6,621 bases of DNA from Acidobacteriota bacterium (GTDB taxonomy: Bacteria; Acidobacteriota; Terriglobia; Terriglobales; Acidobacteriaceae). Within the stretch, counting starts at the first letter, position 1. Every line of letters starts with the position of its first letter. A program made the translations under genes and the position numbers. Of this stretch, positions 1-6,621 are shown in pieces. Below the pieces are notes generated by a model. It saw only the letters and a program-made list of their open reading frames with translations. It was not told the DNA's origin and ran no database searches. The DNA lies in the NCBI GenBank assembly GCA_021801945.1, contig JAKABE010000185.1, positions 1 to 6,621 on the forward strand, given 5' to 3'.

Positions 1-1404
1 AACCCTGCGTCCATCTCCAGGCTTCCACTCCTCGCCAAAGATTCTTTGCCACCAGGTAAGAACCGCGCCGGTGCCAACCACACCGAAGGTCGTGCCCAAG
101 CCACGCGTCATGTTGAGAATGCCGCCGGCGACCCCGAGGCGGTTCCGCGGCGCTGCTCCCATAATGGCGGCGTTATTGGGCGGGGTAAACGCGCCCACAC
201 CTAGCCCCAGCAACGCAAGAACGGCCATCAGCGGCAGCGAGGCTCCCGCCGGTACCTTCTCGAGCAGCAAAAGCGCGCATCCGGAAATCAGCATTCCGCC
301 CGCCGTCAAGCCTCGCGATCCAAAACGGTCGGAGAGATAGCCAGCGAAGGGCGCCGCCACGGCTAGCGCCACAGGCACCGCGGTGAGAGTCAGGCCTGTC
401 GATTCAGGACTATGCCGTAGCGCGCGTTCGAGAAAAATGGGAATGAGAAATAAAGCGCCAAACAACACGGCATACGAGAGCAAGCCGGCGACGATGCTCG
501 CAGTAAACAGACGGTCTTTGAAAAGCTGTAGATCCACCATAGGGAAGCGCGCCCGATGCTCCCTCAGCAAGAACAAGAGGAGCAGAACCGGCGAGAGCGC
601 CAGGAGGAAGAGCATCATCGGCGAGGCCCACCCAACAATTTGTCCTTGGGTAGCGATGTACATGGCGATCACAGTTCCGGGCGCAAAGATAGCGAGACCG
701 AGCCAATCGAACGGCTCTGCCTGGGTCTGTCCGGATCTGGAAGTCGGCAACACCAGCCATCCCATCAAAGTTCCCACGGCGCCCACCGGAAGGTTGATAT
801 AAAACGCCCATTGCCAACCCAAAGTCGAGATGAGAAAACCGCCCAGTGCAGGACCTACAGAAAGGCCGACCGCCTGCGCAGCTCCCTGTATACCGATCGC
901 CCGCCCCAGGTCGTTTCGATCCACGGCCTGGGTGATAATGGCAACCGAATTTGCCTGAAGCATGGCAGCTCCCACGGCCTGCGCGATTCGGGCGAGGATG
1001 AGCACCTCCAGGCGCGCTGAAAGCCCACAGGCCGCTGAGCCGACGGAAAAGACCAGAAACCCAACCGTGTACATCTCCTTACGGCCAAACATATCGGCCA
1101 GGCGGCCGAACATGACCACCAGCCCGACCAGGACTAGCAGATAGGCGATGGCCACCCACTCCACATCGGCCAGCGGGTCGTGGAACACGTTGCGTAGCGT
1201 AGGAATGAGCAGGGTGGCGATGGAAGCATCGAGCTGACCCATGAACGCGCCCAAGCAAACAGTGCCGACGACCCACCAGCGGTACCCAGGCCTGGCGGCA
1301 AACCATCGCAGCGGCTCGTGACTGAGGGCCAAGCGGTGAGGGCCCGCGCCGGCAGCGGTCGCCCTCCACTGCACGAGTCCATGACCGAAACGAAAATGCC
1401 GCAT
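1..1404 (-). CDS. MFS transporter, DHA2 (EmrB/QacA-like) family, C-terminus cut by window edge
   Basis: A continuous minus-strand frame of 468 codons from the ATG at 1404 to the left edge, with no stop inside the window. It encodes an inner-membrane proton-antiporter-type drug/metabolite exporter of the 14-helix major facilitator family. Motifs seen: LDASIATLLIPTL at 58-70 (motif D1); GRLADMFGRKEM at 100-111 (motif A); the R139 region ARIAQAVG (motif B); GLSVGPALGG at 180-189 (antiporter motif C, G-x3-G-P-x2-G-G); WQWAFYINLPVG at 197-208, typical of DHA2; a second A-like motif, GYLSDRFGSRG, at 355-365; and PPNNAAIMGAAPRNRLG from 408. About 40 basic, non-hydrophobic residues precede the first helix, somewhat longer than usual. 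Most of the usual ~500 residues are present. It begins about 46 bases after the second kinase-like gene, with no terminator visible between them. The substrate cannot be predicted. Confidence 0.88.
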   Translation of the reverse strand, partial: MRHFRFGHGLVQWRATAAGAGPHRLALSHEPLRWFAARPGYRWWVVGTVCLGAFMGQLDASIATLLIPTLRNVFHDPLADVEWVAIAYLLVLVGLVVMFGRLADMFGRKEMYTVGFLVFSVGSAACGLSARLEVLILARIAQAVGAAMLQANSVAIITQAVDRNDLGRAIGIQGAAQAVGLSVGPALGGFLISTLGWQWAFYINLPVGAVGTLMGWLVLPTSRSGQTQAEPFDWLGLAIFAPGTVIAMYIATQGQIVGWASPMMLFLLALSPVLLLLFLLREHRARFPMVDLQLFKDRLFTASIVAGLLSYAVLFGALFLIPIFLERALRHSPESTGLTLTAVPVALAVAAPFAGYLSDRFGSRGLTAGGMLISGCALLLLEKVPAGASLPLMAVLALLGLGVGAFTPPNNAAIMGAAPRNRLGVAGGILNMTRGLGTTFGVVGTGAVLTWWQRIFGEEWKPGDGRRV

Positions 1405-1412
1405 TGCCATTG

Positions 1413-1417
1413 CCTCC
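1413..1417 (-). promoter_or_regulatory. Ribosome binding site deciding the transporter start
   Basis: GGAGG on the minus strand. It lies 8 bases before the ATG at 1404 but only 2 bases before the ATG at 1410, so the downstream ATG is the better start. A GTG at 1437 in the same frame, preceded by a GGAG, is a weaker alternative. Confidence 0.65.
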
Positions 1418-1450
1418 AGTCCAGGGGCTTTCCGCACCCCGGACTCCGGC

Positions 1451-2260
1451 TCAAACGTCGTGATAAACCACCAGTTCGTCCAAATCGAGGTGGCGGACGC
1501 CGGGCACCGCGCCGGCCACCCGTTCCACCTCGCGAATGCCTCGCTGGCTTCCCACAAAACCTCGAATCTCGACGATGCCGGAACGACACGAAACCTCGAG
1601 ATCGAGTTGTGCGGTGCCGCGATCCAGCGCAAGAGCGGCGCGGATGCGGCTGATGAGAGCAAAATCCTTCATTTGGGCGCGCCGCTCCGGAGTCCACGCA
1701 AAACACTCCATCCGCGCCGTGGCGATGACTGCTTCGCAGGCATCCTCCATCTCTGTGTGGTTGAGATTGAGCACCAGGTCGTACAGCGACGGGTCACCCC
1801 ACTCGACGCCATAGAGGAATCGGGTCCAATCGCGGCGCTCGTCGTCGCTGCGCGCGATGAAAGCCGCGCTCTCTCCTGCGGAAAGCCCCATGCGTTCCTG
1901 CGCGATCGATAAGCGCATGGCGAGTGGGGCCGCGATTCGCACCCGCAACACCGGACCGGCGCCCTGCAACAGCAGATGCCCGGCGTTGCCGTGGTAGACG
2001 AGATTGCCCTCGATGGCTTCCTCGGCCAACGCGGCGCGGATCAGCGCCAGATACTGGCGCTTTCTAGGCCATAGACGTTCCAGCAGACCGGGTGACTTCA
2101 GCAGTGCGTCCTGCAGTTCGGTCTCCGGCACGCCGCTTGCCGCTGCGCGTTGCGTCAGTTCTTCCCTTCCCAAACAGCGGGCGCCCAGGGATTCCGCCAC
2201 GCGCTCGGCCAGTGTTTCGCCGCCGCTGCAGACTCCTCGCGAAATAGTGATGACAGGCAT
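1451..2260 (-). CDS. Cytidylate-kinase-like P-loop protein with C-terminal BON-like domain (copy 2)
   Basis: A 269-residue paralogue of the preceding gene, which ends 23 bases upstream. By hand count the two proteins match at 131 of 264 positions with no gap, strongest in GNAGHLLLQG (91-100) and ERRDWTRFLYGVEW (141-154). The modified P-loop VITISRGVCSGG (3-14) again lacks the Walker A lysine, and here the residue after it is E15 instead of R15, so the two copies may differ in nucleotide handling. The C-terminal region (about 200-264: SRIRAALALD, then GIVEIRGFVGS, then VPGVRHLDLD) is a clearer BON pattern than in copy 1. There is no signal peptide or membrane segment. The protein ends with a short extra tail (VVYHDV). 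The ATG at 2260 aligns with the start of copy 1; no strong ribosome site is visible, so it may depend on translational coupling. Function is unknown. Confidence 0.8.
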   Translation of the reverse strand: MPVITISRGVCSGGETLAERVAESLGARCLGREELTQRAAASGVPETELQDALLKSPGLLERLWPRKRQYLALIRAALAEEAIEGNLVYHGNAGHLLLQGAGPVLRVRIAAPLAMRLSIAQERMGLSAGESAAFIARSDDERRDWTRFLYGVEWGDPSLYDLVLNLNHTEMEDACEAVIATARMECFAWTPERRAQMKDFALISRIRAALALDRGTAQLDLEVSCRSGIVEIRGFVGSQRGIREVERVAGAVPGVRHLDLDELVVYHDV

Positions 2261-2283
2261 GGTGACTAGTCTACCCGCGTCCT

Positions 2284-3078
2284 CTACGCTGCCATGCCCA
2301 AATCCACGCTCCTGACCCCAGGGGTAGACTCCGCTATGCGCCGAGCGTCCACTATCTCTTGCGGGCTGGACAGGTTGGCCTGAATGGTGACTCGGCCGCC
2401 GGCAGCTGCGACCTCGAACTCCAGGTGCGCCGTGGCCTCATCGAGAGCGAGCCGCGCTTTCACGCGGCTGGCGAGCACCAGGTTCTCCATCTGCTCCTGG
2501 CACTCCGTGGTAGCCTCAAAGCAGCGACGCTTTCCCATGCCGGCCAGGATCTCGCAAGCCTGCTCGATGCCCAGTTGTTCCAGATTGATGATGACATCGT
2601 AGATTGAGATGTCCTCCCATTCCACGCCGTACAGGTAGCGGGTCCACTGGCGCCTCTCCTCATCCACTCGCTCAACATAAGCGATAGCCTCGTCCCTGCT
2701 CCTGCGCAGCGCGCCCATGGCCATGGCAATGCGGAACTCCCGAGGCGCAATGACGCGCGCGCATAAGACAGGACCGCCACCCTGCAGCAGAAGATGCCCG
2801 GCATTGCCGTGGTACACCACGTTGCCGGACTGCACCTCTTCGGCCAGCGCCGCTTGCAGAAGAACCAGATACTTGTAGCGTGTGTGACGGAGGCGCTCGA
2901 GGAGATTGGGCGCCGTAAGCAGTGCATCGAGGAGCTCCTGCGCAGAAACGCCGCTAGCCGCCGCCCGTTCGACCATGGCGTCGCGGTCGACGCAGCGATA
3001 GCCTAGCTTTGCGGCCAAACGCTCGCCCAGCATTCTTCCGCCGCTGAACGATCCCCGGGAAATGGTAATGACTGCCAT
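2284..3078 (-). CDS. Cytidylate-kinase-like P-loop protein with C-terminal BON-like domain (copy 1)
   Basis: A 264-residue protein resembling the cytidylate-kinase-like family (Pfam Cytidylate_kin2 type). The N-terminus VITISRGSFSGG (3-14) sits where cytidylate kinase has its Walker A loop, but glycine replaces the usual lysine, as is common in this family; R15 might substitute. Family-like blocks follow: VVYHGNAGHLLLQG (87-100), an A-P-x3-R segment (111-116), ERRQWTRYLYGVEWED (141-156) and a YDVIINL strand (160-166). Residues about 196-262 are predicted alpha-beta and end in TPGVRSVDL, the pattern of a BON domain. No signal peptide or membrane helix is seen, so it is probably cytoplasmic. 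The ATG at 3078 was chosen because similarity to the neighbouring copy begins exactly there; a longer start at 3132 would lie in the hairpin. The ribosome site is weak (GGAA, 8 bases upstream). Substrate and function are unknown; nucleoside-monophosphate phosphorylation is possible but unproven. Confidence 0.8.
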   Translation of the reverse strand: MAVITISRGSFSGGRMLGERLAAKLGYRCVDRDAMVERAAASGVSAQELLDALLTAPNLLERLRHTRYKYLVLLQAALAEEVQSGNVVYHGNAGHLLLQGGGPVLCARVIAPREFRIAMAMGALRRSRDEAIAYVERVDEERRQWTRYLYGVEWEDISIYDVIINLEQLGIEQACEILAGMGKRRCFEATTECQEQMENLVLASRVKARLALDEATAHLEFEVAAAGGRVTIQANLSSPQEIVDARRIAESTPGVRSVDLGMAA

Positions 3079-3112
3079 GGTGACGTTTCCGTTCCTCGCT
3101 GGCCAGTAACTA

Positions 3113-3148
3113 TGCACGAAGCGGGCCAGCACCGGCCCGCCTCGTGCA
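3113..3148 (-). terminator. Strong hairpin after sat; possible terminator, attenuator or mRNA 3'-end stabiliser
   Basis: An inverted repeat in the 102-base gap between sat and the first kinase-like gene. The outer arms TGCACGA/TCGTGCA (7 bp) and the inner arms GCGGGCC/GGCCCGC (7 bp) are separated by one A/C mismatch and enclose a 6-base loop. On the minus strand the hairpin is followed by ATAGTTACTGG, not a run of T, so it is not a classical intrinsic terminator. It could reduce read-through or protect the 3' end of the qmo-sat message. The rest of the gap (3079-3112, 3149-3180) shows no convincing promoter. Confidence 0.5.
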
Positions 3149-3180
3149 GGATTTGGATCAACACCCGTCTGCGCGGCCCC

Positions 3181-4452
3181 CTACTGCTTCGGCTTTACAT
3201 TCCCGGTAGCCGCACCGTGGAGCTGCACTTCCACCTTCTCCTCCAGGCTGTCGTAATACTGCTTGAGGATGGCAATTACCTCCGGCTTGGAGAACTCGGC
3301 AGGCACGGGCTTGCCTTCGCTCATCAGCTTGCGCAGCAAGGTCCCCGAGAGCAACAGCCGCGCGCCTCCCTGGTAGTTGCCGTTCTCGTCGATGACCGCC
3401 TTGCTCTCGTGCGGGCAGGTCTTCATGGAGGCCATGCTCTTGCACTCGTAGCAGTAGAAGGTCCAATCCATAGAGAGCGCCTGCGTCTTCAGCGCGCCGG
3501 CGGGAATCTCATTAAAGATCTTCTGTGCGTCGAAGGGACCGTAGTAATCACCGACCCCGGCGTGGTCACGCCCCACGATGAGGTGGGAACAGCCGTAGTT
3601 CTGACGGAAGGTAGCATGGAGCAGCGCCTCGCGTGGGCCGGCATAGCGCATCTCCAGCGGGTAGCCGCCCTGCAACACGCGCTCCTTGCGGAAATACTTG
3701 TTGATCAGAGCATCAATCGCCTTCACACGCACATCGGCCGGAATGTCTCCGGGCTTGAGCTTGCCAAGAAGCTGATGTACGTAAACACCGTCGCAGACCT
3801 CGACGGCGACCCAGGCCAGGTAGGCGTGCGAGTTGTGCATGGGGTTGCGCAGTTGCAGAGCGGCAACCGTGCTCCAGCCACGCTCCTCGAAGATTTTGCG
3901 GGCTTCGGCAGGACGCTGGTAGATGCCCTTGAACTCCTCGGGGAAATACGACTCCGAAAGCGCCTTGACGGGGCCAGCCAAGTTCACCGCAGCCTGCTCC
4001 ATCACCTTCTGCACCCCAGGATGCTTGGGGTCGACGGTGCGGAAGACCTGCTTGCACTCGTGTTCCTTGTCGATGGTGTACTTCTCTTCCACCTTCATGG
4101 TGCCCACCAGGGAGTCGGTTTCAACGTCCCAGAGCGCCACCTCCTCGTTCGGAGCGATGGAACTGGCGTGCAGCTCGTCGGTGGAAAGGGTGATGGGAAT
4201 GGGCCAGAAAAGCCCTTTCTTGCTAGGAAGGGCGTAGTCGTCGCAGCAACCCTTCCAATCGTCGTGCCCCATGAAGCCGTCGAGAGGCGTGAATGCGCCG
4301 ATGCCCATCATGATCAGGTCGCCGGTTTCCCGGCTGGTCAGCGGAACATGCTTCAGGTGCACCGCCCGCTGGATTTCCTCTGCCCGCTCACGACCCTCCA
4401 GCAATAAGGGCTTCAACTCGGAACTGCCATGTGGAGAGACCAGTTTGTGCAT
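3181..4452 (-). CDS. sat: Sulfate adenylyltransferase (ATP sulfurylase), dissimilatory type
   Basis: A 423-residue single-chain ATP sulfurylase. It is cytoplasmic and catalyses ATP + sulfate = APS + pyrophosphate, the activation step before APS reductase, or the ATP-yielding last step in sulfur oxidisers. Seen: an N-terminal PUA-like region (about 1-165) followed by the catalytic domain. The nucleotide-binding signature Q-x-R-N-P-x-H-x2-H is [10 protein letters not shown] at 200-209, and the second active-site loop [17 protein letters not shown] is at 294-310. A C-x2-C-x8-C-x-H cluster (C334, C337, C346, H348) resembles the zinc-binding site known in some bacterial and archaeal homologues. 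No C-terminal APS kinase domain is present, so it is not a fungal-type or bifunctional PAPS synthase, and the length fits the homo-oligomeric family rather than CysN/CysD. The ATG is 1 base after the qmoC stop, making qmoB-qmoC-sat one tight transcription unit. A hairpin lies 33 bases downstream of its stop. All key residues seem intact. Confidence 0.96.
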   Translation of the reverse strand: MHKLVSPHGSSELKPLLLEGRERAEEIQRAVHLKHVPLTSRETGDLIMMGIGAFTPLDGFMGHDDWKGCCDDYALPSKKGLFWPIPITLSTDELHASSIAPNEEVALWDVETDSLVGTMKVEEKYTIDKEHECKQVFRTVDPKHPGVQKVMEQAAVNLAGPVKALSESYFPEEFKGIYQRPAEARKIFEERGWSTVAALQLRNPMHNSHAYLAWVAVEVCDGVYVHQLLGKLKPGDIPADVRVKAIDALINKYFRKERVLQGGYPLEMRYAGPREALLHATFRQNYGCSHLIVGRDHAGVGDYYGPFDAQKIFNEIPAGALKTQALSMDWTFYCYECKSMASMKTCPHESKAVIDENGNYQGGARLLLSGTLLRKLMSEGKPVPAEFSKPEVIAILKQYYDSLEEKVEVQLHGAATGNVKPKQ

Positions 4453-4453
4453 A

Positions 4454-5638
4454 TCAAGACCTCGTTCCAATCGCGTGATGAAGGCCGGGACCTTCAGGGA
4501 GTGCGGCGTCCGGGCCACCAGCGGCCAACTGTACCCGGCCAGGTGACTTGCTTTCCTGCCATGTAGCTGCCATGGCAATGGTCCGGTAAAGGAAATGAAC
4601 GAACTTCGAATAGGGAGTGCAAAGGAACAACGTGAGTACCAGCGAAAGATGGATGAAGTAGACCGAGTACATCCAATCGGGGTTCTGCGCCAGGCGCAGC
4701 GTCTCGGAGAGAATTCCAGTGAGCCCCACGCCGCCCAGAAGAGATACGAAATACCAATCGCAAAACGAGCTCCCGATGCGCTTTTCCTGGTTCGTCACGC
4801 GATTCCAGATCAGAATCGCGACTCCGACGACAAGCACCAGCGCGCAGGCGTTGGCAAAGATCTTGAGCGGATTGTCGAGAGGAATGGGCGTATCGATGAG
4901 GCCGAACATGCTGCCGATGCCGACCGTAGTGCCCATGACGGCAAGACCCAGAAAACTGCTCAACACGAGCAGATGTCCCCACCGCCGGTTTTGGCCCGTG
5001 CCGCAACTCGCAAAGCGGCGATGGCGAATGATCTCCAACAAAGTTGGAGCCAAAGCGGGCAAGATCGCGCCGTCCACTCCGGCCGCGCGCAAGGCTTTGA
5101 TGAAGCGCGCAACGCCCATCGCCAGCGCCAGCGCCACATACGCGCACACAACGTAGAACAGCGGCTCCAGCCTGTCCTTAGGAAACATATCGGCGAAGAT
5201 CAGCGGCCTCACCGCGGAATGAAAGGCGGGCAGGATCGCAATGGAAAGCAGAATCAGTGCGGAAAGCAGGAACAGGAAGGCGCCGTTCTCGCGCCGTCCC
5301 ACCATGCTGCCCATGAAGCGCGGAAAGGCCAGCCGCCGGATCGCGGCCATGCGAAGCGCATCCATCACCGCCGACGGCCGCGCGCCACGCGGGCAGCGGG
5401 CCGTGCAGTCGCCGCAATCGTGGCAGAGCCAGATGGCCGGATCGCCGATCAACTGCTCCCCCATTCCCCATTGCGCCTCCAGCATCTGCTGGCGCGGGAA
5501 GGGTCGCGACTCGGTGGAGAGCGAGCAGACCGCGCTGCAGGTCGCGCACTGAAAACACTTCTTCAAGTCTCCGCCGCTGTTCTCGGTCACTTCGCGGAGG
5601 AACTCCCGGTCGGGTTGGACCATCAACGCGTCTGCCAT
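4454..5638 (-). CDS. qmoC: Quinone-interacting membrane-bound oxidoreductase subunit C (QmoC)
   Basis: A 394-residue protein fusing an HdrC-like iron-sulfur domain to an HdrE/NarI-like membrane cytochrome b domain, the architecture of QmoC, the membrane anchor of the Qmo complex. It should exchange electrons with menaquinone and pass them via QmoA/QmoB to APS reductase. Seen in the sequence: two [4Fe-4S] motifs, C28-x2-C31-x2-C34-x3-C38 and C72-x2-C75-x2-C78-x3-C82; then about six hydrophobic segments near 121-141, 158-178, 222-245, 264-280, 297-314 and 326-346. H222, H330 and H348 lie in or beside these segments and are candidate haem b ligands (inference). A polar tail of about 35 residues follows the last helix. 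The ATG at 5638 has a good ribosome site and is 2 bases from the qmoB stop; the stop TGA is 1 base from the sat ATG. Length fits the family. HdrC/HdrE-type subunits of other Hdr complexes are the alternative, but the sat and qmoB neighbours favour QmoC. Confidence 0.92.
   Translation of the reverse strand: MADALMVQPDREFLREVTENSGGDLKKCFQCATCSAVCSLSTESRPFPRQQMLEAQWGMGEQLIGDPAIWLCHDCGDCTARCPRGARPSAVMDALRMAAIRRLAFPRFMGSMVGRRENGAFLFLLSALILLSIAILPAFHSAVRPLIFADMFPKDRLEPLFYVVCAYVALALAMGVARFIKALRAAGVDGAILPALAPTLLEIIRHRRFASCGTGQNRRWGHLLVLSSFLGLAVMGTTVGIGSMFGLIDTPIPLDNPLKIFANACALVLVVGVAILIWNRVTNQEKRIGSSFCDWYFVSLLGGVGLTGILSETLRLAQNPDWMYSVYFIHLSLVLTLFLCTPYSKFVHFLYRTIAMAATWQESKSPGRVQLAAGGPDAALPEGPGLHHAIGTRS
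4459..4463 (-). promoter_or_regulatory. Ribosome binding site of sat
   Basis: GAGGT on the minus strand, 6 bases before the ATG at 4452 and embedded in the last codons of qmoC. It decides the sat start: a longer in-frame version beginning at 4578 would overlap qmoC by 125 bases and add 42 residues outside the normal ATP sulfurylase N-terminus. Confidence 0.7.
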
Positions 5639-5640
5639 GG

Positions 5641-6621
5641 CTAAAACCCCTTGTATGGGTTCGGGCCCAGCTCGCGGACCCGCGCCACAAAGTCATCGAT
5701 GAGTTCGGGAATACGGCCGCCTTCGTCGATCCCCAACTGCACCAGTTCGACCCGCCCTGACTCCAGTTGCAGCCGTTCGAGCGTGTCCTTGACGTTCTCC
5801 AGCCGGCGATTGGCCAGCTCACTGCCGCGGATGAAGTGACACTGGTAGTCGTCGCCGAACTTGCAGCCCATCAGCATCACACCGTCGATGCCGCGCGAGA
5901 GCGCGTCGGCGATCCAGACGATGTTCATCGAGCCCAGACAACGCAGCGGAATGACACGCACGCTGGCGTCGTAAGAGGCGCGGCGGATGCCGGCCTGGTC
6001 CAGGGCGGGATAGGCATCGTTCTCGCAGGCGAAGATCAGAATGCGCGGCTTGTCCTCGAACTCGTCTGGCACCTCAATCGCCTTCACCATGCCGGCGATC
6101 ATGTCCACCGAATAGTTTTTGAACGAGATGATGCGCTCCGGGCAGGCCCCCATGCAGATACCGCAGCGGCGGCAGCGGTAGGGATTGAACCTGGGCGTGC
6201 CCTTTTCGTCCTCGTCGATGGCGCCGAACGGGCACTCCACCGTACAGCGCTTGCACTGGGTGCAGCGCTGCAAGGCGAAGTTGGGATAGGAGAGATCGCC
6301 GGCGCGCGGGTGCACAGCCTGTCCATTGGCCGCCATCTCCACGCTCTGGATGGCCTTCATCATGGCCCCACATGCGTCCTCGGCGGCCAGTTGCGAGTCC
6401 ATGGGCGCGCGCACCGCGCCCGCCGCATAGATCCCGGTCCGCTGCGTCTCATAGGGAAAGCAGACGAAGTGCGAGTTGGGGAAACCGCTTTGCAGAATCG
6501 GCAGGTCCGGCCCCTGGCGGTAGCCGAGATGCAGGATCTCGGTTCCTTCCCGGTCCTGCAACTGGGCAACGATCTTTTCAGCCTCTACGCGCTGTGTCTC
6601 CGATTCGTTGCGCTCCACGAT
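5641..6621 (-). CDS. qmoB: Quinone-interacting membrane-bound oxidoreductase subunit B, 3' part (QmoB)
   Basis: This is the C-terminal 326 codons of QmoB; the frame is open through the right window edge, so the start lies outside. QmoB is a cytoplasmic HdrA/MvhD-like iron-sulfur flavoprotein that, with QmoA and QmoC, passes electrons between quinones and APS reductase. Visible order, numbering from the GTG at 6618: the end of the HdrA-type flavin region (TGIYAAGAVRAPMD, residues 61-74); two [4Fe-4S] ferredoxin motifs, C119-x2-C122-x2-C125-x3-C129 and C149-x2-C152-x2-C155-x3-C159; then an MvhD-like domain (about 190-315) with cysteines 198, 227, 252 and 260. The HdrA-ferredoxin-MvhD order, followed at once by qmoC, separates it from plain HdrA. 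The stop TAG lies 2 bases before the qmoC ATG, indicating one operon. The GTG at 6618 is not a believable start because it falls inside the HdrA domain. A related HdrA-MvhD fusion is the only alternative. Confidence 0.9.
   Translation of the reverse strand: MVERNESETQRVEAEKIVAQLQDREGTEILHLGYRQGPDLPILQSGFPNSHFVCFPYETQRTGIYAAGAVRAPMDSQLAAEDACGAMMKAIQSVEMAANGQAVHPRAGDLSYPNFALQRCTQCKRCTVECPFGAIDEDEKGTPRFNPYRCRRCGICMGACPERIISFKNYSVDMIAGMVKAIEVPDEFEDKPRILIFACENDAYPALDQAGIRRASYDASVRVIPLRCLGSMNIVWIADALSRGIDGVMLMGCKFGDDYQCHFIRGSELANRRLENVKDTLERLQLESGRVELVQLGIDEGGRIPELIDDFVARVRELGPNPYKGF
5647..5652 (-). promoter_or_regulatory. Ribosome binding site of qmoC
   Basis: AAGGGG on the minus strand, 8 bases before the qmoC ATG and lying inside the last codons of qmoB. 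It supports the ATG at 5638 as the start and implies that translation of qmoC is coupled to that of qmoB. Confidence 0.6.

Noticed and set aside
410..1369. Several short minus-strand frames inside the left region that could suggest a broken transporter gene
   Set aside because: They are in the wrong frame. The true transporter frame is uninterrupted from 1404 to the window edge, with all motifs in one frame, so there is no frameshift.
1134..1706. A 190-codon minus-strand frame overlapping the second kinase-like gene and the transporter
   Set aside because: It is out of frame with both well-supported genes and its product is low-complexity R/G/S-rich sequence.
3079..3132. A longer version of the first kinase-like gene starting at 3132
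   Set aside because: The added 18 residues are read from the hairpin region and have no counterpart in the paralogue, which begins at the equivalent of the ATG at 3078.
3079..3180. A sigma-70-type promoter in the gap after sat
   Set aside because: A TTGATC is present on the minus strand, but no plausible -10 element lies at the right spacing; the downstream sequence there is GC-rich hairpin.
3112..4407. A 431-codon open frame on the plus strand opposite sat
   Set aside because: It is the antisense of an unmistakable sat gene; its translation has no recognisable domain, and long antisense frames are expected in GC-rich coding DNA.
4453..4578. A longer version of sat starting at 4578
   Set aside because: It would overlap qmoC by 125 bases, and the ATG at 4452 has a well-spaced ribosome site and matches the family N-terminus.
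4595..5644. A 349-codon open frame on the plus strand opposite qmoC
   Set aside because: Composition is highly biased (rich in R, Q, H and A), it has no recognisable motifs, and it mirrors qmoC, whose iron-sulfur motifs and helices are clear.

Overview
The window is a fully coding stretch of a GC-rich (about 60% by eye) bacterial genome. All six supported genes lie on the minus strand, so transcription runs from right to left. No RNA gene, CRISPR array, transposon or gene remnant is visible. Both window edges cut through genes: qmoB at the right and a drug-efflux-type transporter at the left.

Right half (6621 to 3181): the 3' part of qmoB, then all of qmoC, then sat, separated by only 1-2 bases. 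QmoABC is the membrane complex that exchanges electrons between the quinone pool and APS reductase (AprAB). Sat interconverts sulfate plus ATP with APS plus pyrophosphate. Together they are the activation and electron-supply part of dissimilatory sulfur metabolism. The organism is therefore a sulfate reducer, or a sulfur oxidiser running the pathway in reverse. aprBA, qmoA and dsr genes are not in the window, so direction cannot be decided here. An Acidobacteriota or Nitrospirota-like sulfate reducer is a loose guess from base composition and general character, not something the sequence proves.

Middle (3180 to 1451): a 102-base gap with a strong GC-rich hairpin 33 bases after the sat stop, but no U-tract. 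Then come two tandem paralogous genes. Each encodes a cytidylate-kinase-like P-loop protein whose C-terminal ~65 residues look like a BON domain. The two proteins are about 50% identical without gaps (hand count, 131 of 264 positions), and both lack the normal Walker A lysine. Their role is unknown, and this pair next to the sulfate-activation genes is the least explained part of the window.

Left (1404 to 1): a 14-TM-type MFS transporter of the DHA2 (EmrB/QacA-like) family, open to the window edge with 468 codons visible. It starts about 46 bases after the second kinase-like gene and may be co-transcribed with it, but no functional link to sulfur metabolism is evident.
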